Of a stretch of DNA of 64,000 bases, positions 36,448 through 49,500 are shown one piece after another. Source of the stretch: Cinclus cinclus. Lineage: Eukaryota > Chordata > Aves > Passeriformes > Cinclidae. Location of the stretch: the NCBI RefSeq assembly GCF_963662255.1, contig NC_085046.1, positions 136,629,392 through 136,693,391 on the forward strand, written 5' to 3'. Below the pieces are notes generated by a model, which was not told the origin of the DNA, did no database searches, and was given only the letters and a program-made list of their open reading frames with translations. The first letter of the stretch is position 1. Every line of letters begins with the position of its first letter. Position numbers and translations under genes: made by a program.

Positions 36448-39400
36448 ATCCCAACCATGGAAGTTATTTCCTTTGAAATGACATCGATATCTCAGGACCA
36501 TCACAGAACTTCCCAGATGAAGAAGCTAGGAGATTTTGAGTAGATATTTGGAAGGTGCAAGAAGTCAATGGAGACACAAGACGTTTAACAATTTATTATT
36601 TGTTTTCATGAAGTCATGTTTGTTCTTTGAGGGAAAATGGTTTGAAAAGATTAATGACATAAGTGCATACATTAATTTGTGTAAAAGGACTGATCATTGT
36701 CAGACCCCTGAGTTAGAGTTCAGAGACTTCACTGTTGTTCGTTAAGAACAGCTTTGTGAACTGGTCAGTCTTCTGACTGATCTAGAGTATATAAATTATA
36801 TAAATGACACAAACGTCTCCTGAAATAATGGTCAAATCTTCAAAAAGGCTTCTAAGCAGCACCATAGGACCTGTTCATGTTATCCCTGTCCATGAAATAG
36901 ACACATTCTTGTATGGATTTAAGAGGCTTTGCCGTATAAATTGATGTAATTGGATAGAGGACACAATCAGTAAAGTGTGAGCTGAAATCTAGACAAAAGG
37001 TACCACTAAAGCTGAATTTCCTTTGCACTTTCTTACTTCAAATAAGTTCACAGCTGCAGATTTTTATATCAAATGAAATTACAGTTATTCCCATCATTTT
37101 TAGAAGATTCTTTGTTAAAAGCCCATATTTTTCATGGCAACTGTTAATCACGCTAACAAATTTTAAAAATGAAAAAAAGACATTATCTGTGATCTTTTTT
37201 GTGTTTGGTTTTTGTTTTTTCCTAAATTCAAATTATTTTCAAGATATCTCAATAATTTTCAAAAACTATCTGGATAGATTTTTTTAAAAGTTACTTCAAC
37301 TGCTTTTTGTGGAATTTTGGTGTTTATTTTCAAAAATATTGAAAAAGTAAACAGGTAAAAATAAGAGATAAATTAATATAAGACTCTAATTTGTATATTT
37401 TCTTTCATTTTCCCAGGCTTCCACATTTCAGAAATTAGTATAATTATGTTGCTTCTAAAACCTCTGAAAAAAAGCTGGGTTTTTTTCCTATCCTACTTTC
37501 ATCTCTTTAATTATCTGCTCTGAAAATCATGTACACTCTTAATTTCATCCTTTTTTGTGACAGCATTTACACACTGACACAATTTACATGGTATAATTAT
37601 GTAGTTATTTTATCCATCTTGATCCTCTGGTGCACTGTCACTTGTACTTAAGACATAAAACTGAAAGACTAACAAATCCCTTGACTGATTTTGCTGAAGA
37701 CATTCAGCAGTCTGTGGTCTCAAGTTGATCTCTCTGTTCATAAAAAGGTTGGTACAAATAATGCAACATATGCCATATTTCTTGAAGTAGCTTAATTATT
37801 TAAATTCCTTTTCCTGGTGTTCTCAAATTTGTAACTTTATTATTCTCTTAACATTTTTCACACGAGTTAGTGGGAGAGATAAGAAATACTCCTCTGTTTG
37901 AATAATAAAGCTTCAAGTCACACAGTCAAATCTTCAGTTTATTACTTTGCTAAAGAAACACAACATATATATAAATATATTTTGCCCCCTCTGATTCAAC
38001 TTGAATTATGCATATGATACTCTATGAATGTCTGAAGTATTACAACATGCATAATATATTCCTAGGAACTATCCTAATGCATGCATAGAGCACTTCATCA
38101 TTTTTCATTGAAAACTCACAGAATATATTTGCTATTTATCTTGTGTTGATTTTGTGTTAACTAACTCATAAAATTTAATGAAAATTACTGCTTAAGAGTC
38201 GTTCAAATACTATGCAACTTCTAAATGTTGAATGCAATGATCCAGTTAACCTTGCAGTCATGTGTGATGTCTTTTTCCATGTTTCTAGAAACAAAGTCTA
38301 TGAACTTAACCATATATTCTTCCAACATGTAGGTTGCAAAAGCTTTTTAAGGATGGTTTTCAATAAATTAAAGCTAACCTCAGAAAGATCCAGATTACAA
38401 TCAATAAAAATATGTTATTTTTCTAAATAAATGGAAATAATCTTTGCAGTTAAAAGTTGAAATGAACTTATGAGTTAAGGCAGATGACTAATGTAAACTG
38501 ACGTGCAATTTCAGCTCCAGATCTAAACAAGCTTGGTAGAAGCCTGCAAAAACCATAAGGGCCTCAAATTCTTCCCCTTTTCTACAATTAATTTTGTATA
38601 TTTATTCCCCATGAACAGTAATTTCCCTTCAATGTTATTATATTAACATTTTGCCTTTTGCTTTTACATATAATATAAACTATTTTTTTTTCTTTCTCTG
38701 ACACAAACACACACACAGAGAGGTCAGCTGGGCTTGCTGTTCTAGACAAGAAATTCGTAAGTTTTACCTATCAGCACAATGTATCTGGAGAAGCCTTCAG
38801 CAGCAGTGTAGCCTGCAGGGCTAAGAACCTGTTTTAAGCCTCAGGGTAAAAAAGTTATTCTTCTGAAGAACTTCTGCTTTTCATCTGTCAGTCTTCACCA
38901 CCTGTTTTTAAGTTTTGCTCATTTTCTACCACATCCTAAATACTCATATCAGTTTTTACTCTTTTTTTTATCTCTTTAGCATTTTCAATTGATGCATACC
39001 TTTAAGACTGTATGTAGTTTGTTACCAAAGTCATGTCTGTCATCTATTTAATACCTGAAAATTATAATTTTTGCCTTGAGTCTCTCTATTGTAACCACAA
39101 AAAGTATGCATCCCTTGATTATTCTCTAATTTCCATGGTGATTTTTTCTACTGCCTTTCTTTGTATAAAAGAGGTGACAAATTATGAGGAAACACGAAGC
39201 TGATCTGCATTAAACTGAGCCAAAATCTCGTCACATTAATTTTTCACAGTGTAGTGTCATCTTCCCAAAGATGCCCAAATGACATGTAAATGTAAAAGGA
39301 TGTGTGAATCATTGTCAAAATCTCAATTTTAATGAAAGTATAATATCAATAAAAACCACGTTTTCATTTTTGAATGAACTTTAATTTAATATTATTTAAA

Positions 39401-40505
39401 TTCAAATTTTGTTTTAATTGGAAAAATACATGAATTAAATTATGATGTGTGACATTTTAATCCTTAGAGGATAAAAAGGAGTGAAAAGTCTACATGAAAC
39501 TTATATTCTCTCTTAGATAAACACCAAAAATTTAGTTACTTTTTCTTATTTAGTACAGTTTCTTAAATTATGAGAAATGCACCATCACACAAAACTCAAC
39601 CCCTGTAATAGATTATCTGAATTAATTTCAAGTAAAAGAAAAAAAACTTTCAAGTAAACCTACTTTGTACAAATGTTATTTTTCAAAGATTGGCATAGTG
39701 TAGGAAAAGAGCCAAGAAAATGCAGCCTCTTAGGTTCTAAGAAAAATTCCATTTACATAAAAGAGGACCAATCTTACAATTAATACCTTTTTATCAGAAT
39801 ATGAAGTAAACAAATTTTGCAAGCATTAAGCTCTGGGTGACATTTTGATGTCTTGCTGCCTGGGGAGCCTACCTCTTCTTAGGTTTATTCTGCATGGGAA
39901 AGTATAGACATTTCAGGCACCAACAAGTCTAACAAGATAGAATAATTTCTGCCATGTGACTTTAAGAGTGGTCTTCTCCTCTGGCAGCCTCAGCTCAGGT
40001 CCCTCCTGCCCAGATGTCTGAGGATTCAGTTGCCACTCTCCCCTTTGCAGGGTCGGCCATGAGCAAAGCTGAGCTGATGACCCAGAGACACGTGCCAGGG
40101 GACACTGACATGTGAGGTCACACAGACTGCCACAGTAGTGCTTTCAACTGCACCTACACACTGGACTCACTTTTAGCACAAACACAGGCAGCCAAGTCCC
40201 CTCCTCTTGGGCTGGTAGAGAGAGAATCCTGCTCACTAGGGTGGACACACACACAATTTTACAATTGCGCTGCCGGTATCTCAGACCTTCTTGCTCATCC
40301 CACAAGTCTCCTATTCCCTGACTGGTCCAGCATGGTACATGCTTGTTCTTTTGCTAAAGAACATAGGCATGGATGGAAAGTGAGATTTTGTAGAGAGATC
40401 GCTGAGAAAATAGTTACTGAGAAGATAGAACAGGTTTCATCAATCAGGTGAAGGGTTTGGTCAGGCAGGCATAAGCATAATCCACATCTTTCATGCCACT
40501 GGCCC

Positions 40506-40514
40506 TTTTTATAC
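40506..40514 (-). promoter_or_regulatory. Isolated TATA box (minus strand)
   Basis: The minus strand reads GGTATAAAAAGGGCC, an excellent TATA box, inside the GC-richer patch 39,850-40,630. This could be a core promoter or the U3 of a decayed LTR. No AATAAA follows at LTR spacing, so neither interpretation is established. Confidence 0.25.
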
Positions 40515-41655
40515 CTGCTTTGTTTCTCCCTGATCCCCTTCCCTGGCACGTTTCCTCATCAGCTGGCATAGTCTCACTGACAGCCCATTCCCTTGTCCCA
40601 AGCAACCTGGACCCTCTTGTTTCCATCCTCAGAGAAAAATATTACTACTTTATCTGATATGGATGTATTCGATGTGTGAGGTGAGGCAACTGCACATTTC
40701 AGATACCTAAAAAGAAGACTTGGTACGAATTAGGCTCAGCCTGGCTGAGTCTGAGGCAGTTTTGGACGTGAAAGAAAGCAATTTCTAAAAACACAATTAA
40801 GAAATGCAAATAACTGCAGAGTTAAGACATCAAGGGCCTAAAAGAAGGTAATTAATGATTGGGGAGACCATATTTTGGCTTTTAAAATATTGAAAAGTTT
40901 TATGTCTCTTGTGGAAATGCTGACAATATCTTCATTTGGAAAATATATAAGAATGTGAGAATAATTCTGATCCATGGATTATGAATTATTTATGAAGTAC
41001 CTACAAGACAAATCTCCAGATAAGACTTTTTTTATGTGACAATGTTAATGTTTACTGTGGCAGTCTTCTTCATGTTGGCTTCTGTTTGGGAATCCAGTAA
41101 ACAGATCTCCTGCTATAATCAGTGAAAGAAAAAATGTTTCCATTATTTAGCCCCAGTCTGAACTTTAAAACAAACTAGGACCTGTTCTTTACCTTCAGGT
41201 ATTTTATTACAGACTCTATAGTTCTGCTACCTGGTTGATATTCTTTCATATGTGAACCTTGATGCAAAGATATACGGCTTAATGCTTACAACAGATTGAT
41301 TTTGAGGGGCCTTTCAGCACTTTATAACATCAGAACTGAAAAGTACCTGAATTGTACTGAAGGAGAGGCGATAGAGAAATTACTGGAATTCAGCAGAGCA
41401 CCCATTTCTGTGTGTGGAACAAGTTAATCACGAAATAGAATTATTGGGCCTTTTCCTAAGAAAATATTTCCATTTCTGAGAGTTAAACTGTGCTGTAATG
41501 CCAAACTTTCTCATTTTCTAAAAGAATCACTAGTTGGTGGTATACGAGTTTGTCTGTAACAGTGTTTAGTAAAAGCTCTATCTGAGCAATTAAATCTCAA
41601 AGTTCCTAGCATCACTTTTCTTTGAAAGCACCATTTCTGCAGTTCCTTTTCTCAG

Positions 41656-41694
41656 ATCTCCTGATTATAATTCAGTTGTGCTCTGGATAAGCAG
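41656..41694 (+). other. Candidate 39-nt microexon (splice signals only)
   Basis: The acceptor context is TGCAGTTCCTTTTCTCAG and the donor is CAG|GTAAGA. One frame is open (SPDYNSVVLWIS). Its phase does not join the 30,680 segment without a stop. Without transcript or conservation data it may be a chance pairing. Confidence 0.15.
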
Positions 41695-42645
41695 GTAAGA
41701 TCTGTCAGAGGAAGAAAAGAAAATTTTGAGAGTGACAGAATTTGACATAACATCATTTGTAAAGGTTAAAATTCTTTGAAAAGCAGGCTTGGAAATGCTT
41801 CTTATACAGAGAGTGGAGTGCTGTTCAGCTCCAAATGAGTGGTAATAAAATATCACTTATTCCTTCATGTAGAGTAGGTCTGATTTTTTCATACATTAGT
41901 AGAAAGAAACCGTTAAGATCCAAGTCTAAAATGTTTTCAACCCAGGTTATTATTAAAAGTGCAGTGACTAACTAGCTAATGAACCATGTTTCGAATACCT
42001 GCATTGGAAACTGACAATAACTAAGTAGTAAGAAGATCAAGAAGTGAGGAAATCATAGAAATCACCTTAATAATAGCATGTTCACTCACTTTTTGACATA
42101 ATGGTTTTGAGTTCTCACCGTTTATATTAGTACATTGTCAGTGAAGCTTAGCTGAAACCTGCATTTACTAAAGAAAATAAATTCTAATTCATTTACTAAA
42201 TCATTCAATTTTTAAGAGAAGAAAAAGGTGCCACAGCATCACAGAGAACTCAAGAAATAAAATTCTTTGTATTAATATTAAAATTATTTGTATTAATATT
42301 AGTAATAGTAATACTCACTGGCTCCTACATTAAATTCATGTTTTTTCAAGAAGTATCTTCAATTGTTAGGGCATGACCAAAAATAGGCATTAAATAAATA
42401 AATACCCGTAATTTTTCTCTTTTTTTTTTTTTCCCCCCAATACTTGCATGGGCCTTAACACTGACATAATCAAGACACATCACGAGCTACACGGAGTTTG
42501 CTTAAATGTAGCTGTTGTGCTGGGGGTTATGTCACAATAAGGAAGCTCAGTGCCTCCTCTGGGGGTGTCACTTGCATGGCTACTGACCAAGGGAGGAAAT
42601 GAGAAATGCAGAGACCAGCATTGCTGTGTTTCCCTGCTCACCCAG

Positions 42646-42669
42646 CCTATTCAAATCGGAGTGGAGAAG
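42646..42669 (+). other. Candidate 24-nt microexon (splice signals only)
   Basis: The acceptor context is TGTGTTTCCCTGCTCACCCAG and the donor is AAG|GTGAGG, enclosing eight codons (PIQIGVEK) in a whole-codon frame. The surrounding 42,480-42,850 is GC-richer than average. The evidence is splice-site shape only. Confidence 0.15.
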
Positions 42670-44840
42670 GTGAGGTTTTGTTTGCATCTGGCTTGTATTT
42701 ACAGTTGGCCTACATTTTAGGTGTGCCATATGTACTTGATGTACCCTTTACCCCCCACCATAGGTCATGTAGAAGATTGCTTTGTGTGAATATTCCAGTT
42801 CAGAATGCTGCCACTGGATTTGTGCAAGGCTGGGGCCCTGGATAATAGAAATCTAACAGCAGTGAAAAGAGTGATATGCTTAAAAATTGTTATGCCCTTT
42901 TTTAAGTCTCATAATAGTGACTTTAATTTGCTGACTTCTTTGTTAAGGACAATGATGACCTGAACTGTGCCATCTTTGTTATTATTCCTGTATAATTTGT
43001 ATTTTTTACATAATTTAAAAGCCAAAAACTGGAGAACTAATTAAGGTATGATGCCACTGCATGTGAGAAATTTGAACAGTTATAAAAGAATGCCATTTAT
43101 TCAGATGACAGTTTTTTCAGTGTATTTTAAAATGATTTTTTTTTTTTTTATTTAATGAGTATTTGGGAAAATTTCTAATACCAGATAAAGCAAAATTCAA
43201 AAACAGGAAAAATAATCTTAATGAGCAAAGGAAATTTTAGTCCTCCTTTTTAAAATGAGAAAGCAGTAGAAGGCTGAAGTAATTTGGGAAAAATTTTCTC
43301 CACGTTCCTCTTAAATCCATATATTGCCATTAAACATTGTAAATAGTACTGCTTACTGCACTTGTAATAATTGGTGGTTGCAGCCAGTGCTAGTCAGGAA
43401 AATTATAGTTAATGTAACTACAATGTCAAAGTTTTGCAAAAACATGTCAGCAGTATTATTTTTGTTATTTCTTAGAGGAAAACAGTAACAGACATAAGTT
43501 TTCACAAAGTAAAAAAGAATCTCTTGGAAACTCTCCTGGGTACAAGAGTAAATGTCACCTCTTTTCTAATAACATATTACTGAATAAGATTTTTCAGTGC
43601 TTGGCGTTCAGGGAAAAGAATGAAAGGATTTGCCACTGTTCATTGTTATTTACAGAAGAACAATTTTACCATTTCCACGTGGGTAGGCTTGCAAGATACT
43701 TATATATATATACTTTTTTTTTTTTAAATAATGGACACATTTTCCTTTGACAATCTCTGCATGTCATCATGACTTTGTATGAGGCCTTCCTTGAACCCAA
43801 AGTAAAGCTCTGAAGAGTTTCATGTTGTGCAGGTGCCATGACTTGAATGCCGTTGCTATGGAGTTTCTGAAATGTTATAATGAAAACTTCCTGCAATAAT
43901 TCAACCACCCTCTGACTTTTGAATCAAAAAGAAAAAACATATATAATCTTTCACAACAATCACATAATGGATGCTGGTGGGAATACACACCTGTTAAGTT
44001 TTTCAGCAAACACTTCAACTTGCAGAAAATAAAGTTTACTTCTTTGCTGTCCAAATGCAGACTAGTTACTTTAGTAGCTGTCCTTTCAATTTTTAAAAAA
44101 ATAAAAAGGAAAAATAATAGTTTTATGGAACTGTCTGTTTCTAATATTTTAAACAAGACATCTGAAATCACTCTTGAGTAATGTTTTTCCTCTTTTTTCA
44201 GTTGTCTTTTCTATGAGAACAATAATTAGTTGTCTAATCCAGAAAATAGAAGTTTTGGCAATATCTCAATGTGGCAAGAAATGTTAATTATGGTCATTGT
44301 TACTTACATGAACACTTACTGAAGTCCAGAAAAGATTATTCTGAATTGCTACACTGCCACTGTGCCAAAACTCTGAGAACATCCTCTATACCAACTCAAT
44401 ACTATTTACACAACAAATTGAATAGAGGGGAGATTTTTTTTTTTTTAAGCAGGACCTTCTCTAGACAGAATTTTGTGCAGAAAAAGGGTAATAAAATCTA
44501 GCACCTCAGTGAAATCATAACTTGATAATTCTTTTTGAATGGTGATGTATCATTTTTAAGAATAGATACAATTCCATGATACTGTGGTTTGATTAAAATG
44601 ATGACATAATTTATTTTGATTCTTCAGACCTGAGGGCAGTTTGGCCTAAGCTATTATGCATCTTTATTATAGAAGGAAAGATAGCAAAATAACCCCACAG
44701 GGTGGAATTTGGCATATGAAGGGAATAATGAAAATGCTAATTAGCCATTTTGTGAGTCTAAGTGACTGAAACAATAGGTACATATTTGGTCATAAACACT
44801 AAAAAGAAAAGGATAGATGTCCTTAATTATTTTCACTGTT

Positions 44841-44842
44841 AC

Positions 44843-44883
<41 letters not shown>

Positions 44884-44951
44884 CGACAAAAAACACCCCA
44901 CCCAAAACCACCACAAAAACAAACAAACAAACAAACAAACCCAAGCAACAA
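44841..44951. repeat. A39 tract plus (CAAA)n: 111-bp T-free tract
   Basis: A run of 39 A (44,844-44,882) is followed by an A/C-rich segment and then (CAAA)n at about 44,918-44,940. No T occurs on the plus strand over the whole interval. It may mark an old poly(A) tail that expanded, but no retroposed gene body is visible to its left. Confidence 0.85.
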
Positions 44952-46188
44952 TGTAAAACAACCTTTATGAAGGAAATGGAGAAGATCAAATTGATAAATG
45001 TCATACAAGAAAACATTTTTCAAACATGAATGATGAGGTAGAGCTGTAGCCAAGATACTTATCTTTAAAGTAGAGGACCTCAATGCTGTAATAATTCTTT
45101 AAAACACCTTATTCCATGGTCTGAGGTGAGATACAGTCTGACCTTGATTAGGTATTGGTTTTCTAAAGCCTGTCTCTGGCTCAGCATTTTTCAGATCTCC
45201 CTTATGTTTACATCCATTATTTATTTACCCACTTAGCTGAAGAGGTGACTTGAGCCCAAATGTGTTCTCGTATATTGGGCATCCAGGTCTAAAGCTTAAG
45301 TCAGGATTTATATCATGGGGTTTGTAACAGGAAAAACAAGCCTGGCTTAATTGATAATTTGAGAGTTACTCTTCACTAAAAGGCCTTTGAATCCTGTAAA
45401 TTGTTGCATGCTTGTGCAACGCAGTAGAAATAGCTTTGACATAGTTTATAGCTGTTTTTGATTTCCAGACAAGAAGGATTTGACCCTGCAAGAAGCATAT
45501 AATCAAAAGTAACAGTAATAAGAAAAAGTGTGTGTTTTTGATGTGGATTTTCACTGTAGAGAATCAGTTCCGATTTGGTTGTATGAGACAAGTCACTAAT
45601 GAACACTTAACTGCCCATGCAAACAACTGTTAAGTGCATAGGCTTCAGTGTAGGTTCTGCTAGAACTTGCAACTTTGTACATTACCAAGAATCATACTAA
45701 ATACAGTCTCCAGGCAGGTTGTTCACATCCTTCTTTTATTTTACTTGTGACTGCCGACTTGTTTGCAAGTAGCACTTGAGAGTGATGAATGAGAGTAACA
45801 TAACTCCTTATATTGCACAGAAAGTATCAAAAATGGTTACCTCACTGAGCTCCCAAATATTATCCATTTATCTCTTAACACGAGCACAAGGATCTGTATC
45901 ACCAATGCTCTTGAAAGAGAGGGCTTAACAGAACACTGTATGTCTGTAATGAATTCCCTTTGTTTTTAATAACATAACTAAGCCATATATTTTCTTTTAT
46001 ATTAATTCCATTTAATAAAATTTTGAATATCGTTTGAACTTTGAAACAGCTTTGTCTCATCTAGCCTAGATGACTTGATTCTAATAGCGAAAAATCTGAA
46101 TTTTATTTCAAAATGCAGACTCTTTCCTGCACTTTTTTAAACTGGTCTAGTGTATTGTAGAGGAGATTAATTCCTCTGCAGATACCCC
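44952..46188. other. AT-rich sequence, nothing recognised
   Basis: No repeat, RNA gene or exon can be supported. Confidence 0.5.
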
Positions 46189-46525
46189 TGTGAGGCCCCC
46201 TTGGTATTCTCTCTGAGATAAAATAAACCATGTACTCAAAAATTACTCATGTCAGAAAAAATTAGACCTTCTCTTATCTTTTTAGGATATTATTGGTTAG
46301 AATTGATTCTTTATAATTGGTTGTTTTACACAAAGAACTCTGTATCCTATTGGTCTACTTTAGATCCCCCCCAAACCCTATAAAAGTACATGTAGTACTC
46401 CATATATTCGGATTCCTGCATGACCCCCCTTCACAGAATAAAGCATGTGGAAAAGTCTGGGAAGTTTCCCGGTCTTTTTATGTTGGCTGAAGAAGGTCCC
46501 TGTGAGCAAAGATAAAATCACAACA
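46189..46525 (+). mobile_element. LTR with complete promoter architecture, ~335 bp
   Basis: Three ATTGG (reverse CCAAT) boxes lie at 46,292-46,296, 46,316-46,320 and 46,349-46,353. TATAAAAG follows at 46,379-46,386 and AATAAAG at 46,437. This order and spacing (CCAAT, TATA, then a poly(A) signal ~58 bp on) is that of a compact retroviral LTR. Ends are set at TGTGAGGCCCC and TCACAACA. The target duplication is not evident, so the ends may shift by some tens of bases. A solo LTR is likely because no primer-binding site or gag follows. Confidence 0.65.
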
Positions 46526-49500
46526 GAGCTGACTGCCTGACAGGCCAGTGCTTACAGACCTTGTAACTGAGCCCTGCCCAAGAAAAGCAGAGATAGGGGG
46601 AGAGAAAAAAGTTACAGTGCATGAACTTAAATCTGAAATTCTCTGGAGTGGAAAAAATTCTTTTACTGCTAGTATGTGTACTGCTTAGCACAGTCAGGTA
46701 CGGCCGTAAGAAGTAGGACATTAGAAAACAAGGAAAGATAGGCATTAAAGCTCTGGAATGTGTGTTGTCAAGGAATCTTCAGGACACTTTGTGAATTATA
46801 TTGGTTACAACTTCTTGCATATTTTGTGTAAGCAAAGGCTTTTTTTTTTTTTTAAATCACAGCATAACTAAATCTGATTGTGCTTCTTTTTGCCATCCAT
46901 GTAAAATATCCAACTAAACAGAAATTCATTTAGTTATAACAAATCTTATCTGTAGTGGTCTGTGGGGTTTACTGCACAACTTTTAGTTCATTAACCTTAG
47001 TAGAGATACACTGATATGCTTTATCCAAAATGACATTATTGCTTTTGGTTCTCTACTAACACAGGAATCCACACAGTACTTATTTTAAGAAACATTGATA
47101 TTCATATATTCATTGAATTACTTTGAGATACTACTGACTTGTCACCTAAATCAGCTAATGGTATTTCCAAGATCTATGATGATAAGGGTTTTACCTCAGT
47201 ACTGTAATTAATGTGAAAATTTGGGTAATCAAAGGAAAATTATTTAATCTTGCAGGATCATATGGAGAGATCCAGCTTCTGAAATGCATTTAATCATAAC
47301 AAAACTTACAGTGAATTACATATTTTTATTCTGTTTAAGAAAAAGAAGCTGAAATCAAATGGTTTTCTGCAACTACAGGGATTCCAGTGTTACTGTACTG
47401 TGACACTACAGGGAAATGTAAATGTAGGCAAGGGCTCATTTAAAAGGATTCAGTCTGATTAGTAAACATGCAGTGTTTTAAATGGTAGCATAATGTCTGT
47501 TTCTTTCTTGGAATAACTGATAGCTGGATTATGGAAATTGCCTCAAAGAAAAGGAAGTTGTTACAACATTTTCCAACTAAGCATGATGAAGCCAGATTGT
47601 TTCCCCTGGAGTAGAAACATTTCATGTAGAGTTTCTCAATCTCCTTTCTTGGGGAGTGTGTATGTGGAGTCATGGATCTTTTTTGCTTTGCTTCCTTGAA
47701 TATCAAGGCACAGAAATGAACTTTCTGAAGCTCTGAGTATCTTTTGTATGTGTATCTTTTGTATATATATGTATATATGCTAGTGTGAGTAGATGACTAC
47801 TGATTTTGCTTTGACAACAGGACTACATGGCTTAAAATTATCTTCAGATTCATCTTAAGGTTGGTAGTAAGTCCATGCTTGCTCATCTGCATGTGCTTTG
47901 ACTTCTATATATAGGTAAGAAGTTCTTCAATAGGTAAGAAGTTTCTCAAAGTAAGATTACTATTAAATGAAATATGGATCTAATTAGATAGAAAATAAAC
48001 TGTTTTTCCCTCACAGTTTTGAATGGCTGCTATTATAGATAGAACCCTTCTTAACACAGGGTAAGCAGAGTCACGGCATGGAGGTTGTAAAAGATACAAC
48101 CAGGTATCTGAATATTAATATTTGTTATGAGGGCTTTTGGATACCATCTGTTGTTTTGTTTTTACCACCAGAAAACAAACAAACAAAAAAAAAGTAAACT
48201 GAGGGAAATCAGCTCTTTAGAGGCAAAGATATTTTCCTCAGTGGCTGAATTGTATCATATATTAGAAAGCCAAATATCCTCACACAAAATTGAAGTGCAT
48301 ATAAATTAATAATATCCACTTATCCCAAAAAAGGGGGGCGGGGGGGGGGGGAAGAGGGGGATGAAAATGTAAGACTTGCAGCAAATAATAGTTTAAAATA
48401 TACTTGAGATAGAGTTAGAACACATGATTATTTGAAATTATTTACATTATTTGGATCTAATTATGACTAAACACATGTGTTTCCTGGATACAAACTTATT
48501 TGAAGATCCAAGAGTGTTAAAACAGTGTGCAGTCTATACAATATGCAGTGTGATATTTCACCCTTTTTTTTTAACAGCTTATCAGAACTAGAACCTGTAT
48601 CAATACAGTTTGTTGGGTTTTATCCTTGCTTCACTGCCTCTTGTTTAAGAGGACTGAGCTGGTGAACACATGGCAGAGAAAGTTGTTTGAAAGCTGCCGT
48701 TGGAAGTACCAAACTTTTTTTCTCCGCAACTAAATGTTTGTTTCAGCAGCTGCAGCCCAGCCCAAAATCCAGCTTACTTACAAAGCAGCTGTGTATGAAG
48801 GTGAACAGACCACCCACATATGAAACAATAAGGGGAAAAATTCTGCACTCGGTTAATGCTCATTTTTGTCATTGGCTAATAGCTGGATTTGGCATATTTA
48901 AGCTAAAGTACTGTTTTTAATGGTTTATTTTATCTTTTCTCAGCTTCCCATCTGTTGCCGAGGGCTTTTCCTGCTGAGATAGAAAAGCATATTTTGTGTG
49001 AATGGGTAAAATTCTTTCAACAGAAGGAGCAGGAGAAGATTTCAGCTGCCTCAAACCTCAGGCTCCTGGTCCATTGGAAGGTTTACCTGCTAACACAGAT
49101 CAGGAATCGTAAAAGGATCACACTGAATCCTAGCAATCCTTCACAGTCTTTAAAAAGTAAAGCAAAAAGTTACTTCAAGAGTCTGAGGATTTTATCAGAT
49201 AGTTAATGAAAGTAAATTTTGTTGTCTGCTATTTAGATATTTTAGTAAGGGGGAGAGAAACACCAAGATTACATATCTTTCTCTCGTTTGGACTTGACTT
49301 TGCAGAATGGCATTTGTAATCCAGGTTGTATTTTTGCTAACTACAAGAATGAAAATACTTCAAAAAGATGCAGTTACATTTTTTCCATTTTTCAAAAGTT
49401 TCAAAAATCAGAGAATGCAGAAGTTAAAAAGTGTGTTCAAGTCACCGGATCAGTGGACCGGCCGCTCTGAAGCTGCTCCTGTCAGATGTGTTCTATAGGA

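Larger units (their letters stand above)
36453..44840. other. AT-rich sequence with a GC-richer patch and exon-like segments
   Basis: Mostly unique AT-rich DNA. A GC-richer patch lies at about 39,850-40,630. Two segments with good splice signals are at 41,656-41,694 and 42,646-42,669. A pyrimidine run (T then C) is at 42,420-42,440. No gene is recognised. Confidence 0.5.

Noticed and set aside
44741..45083. Minus-strand frames with long Phe/Val runs and Lys-rich plus-strand frames
   Set aside because: They are translations of the A39 and CAAA tract.
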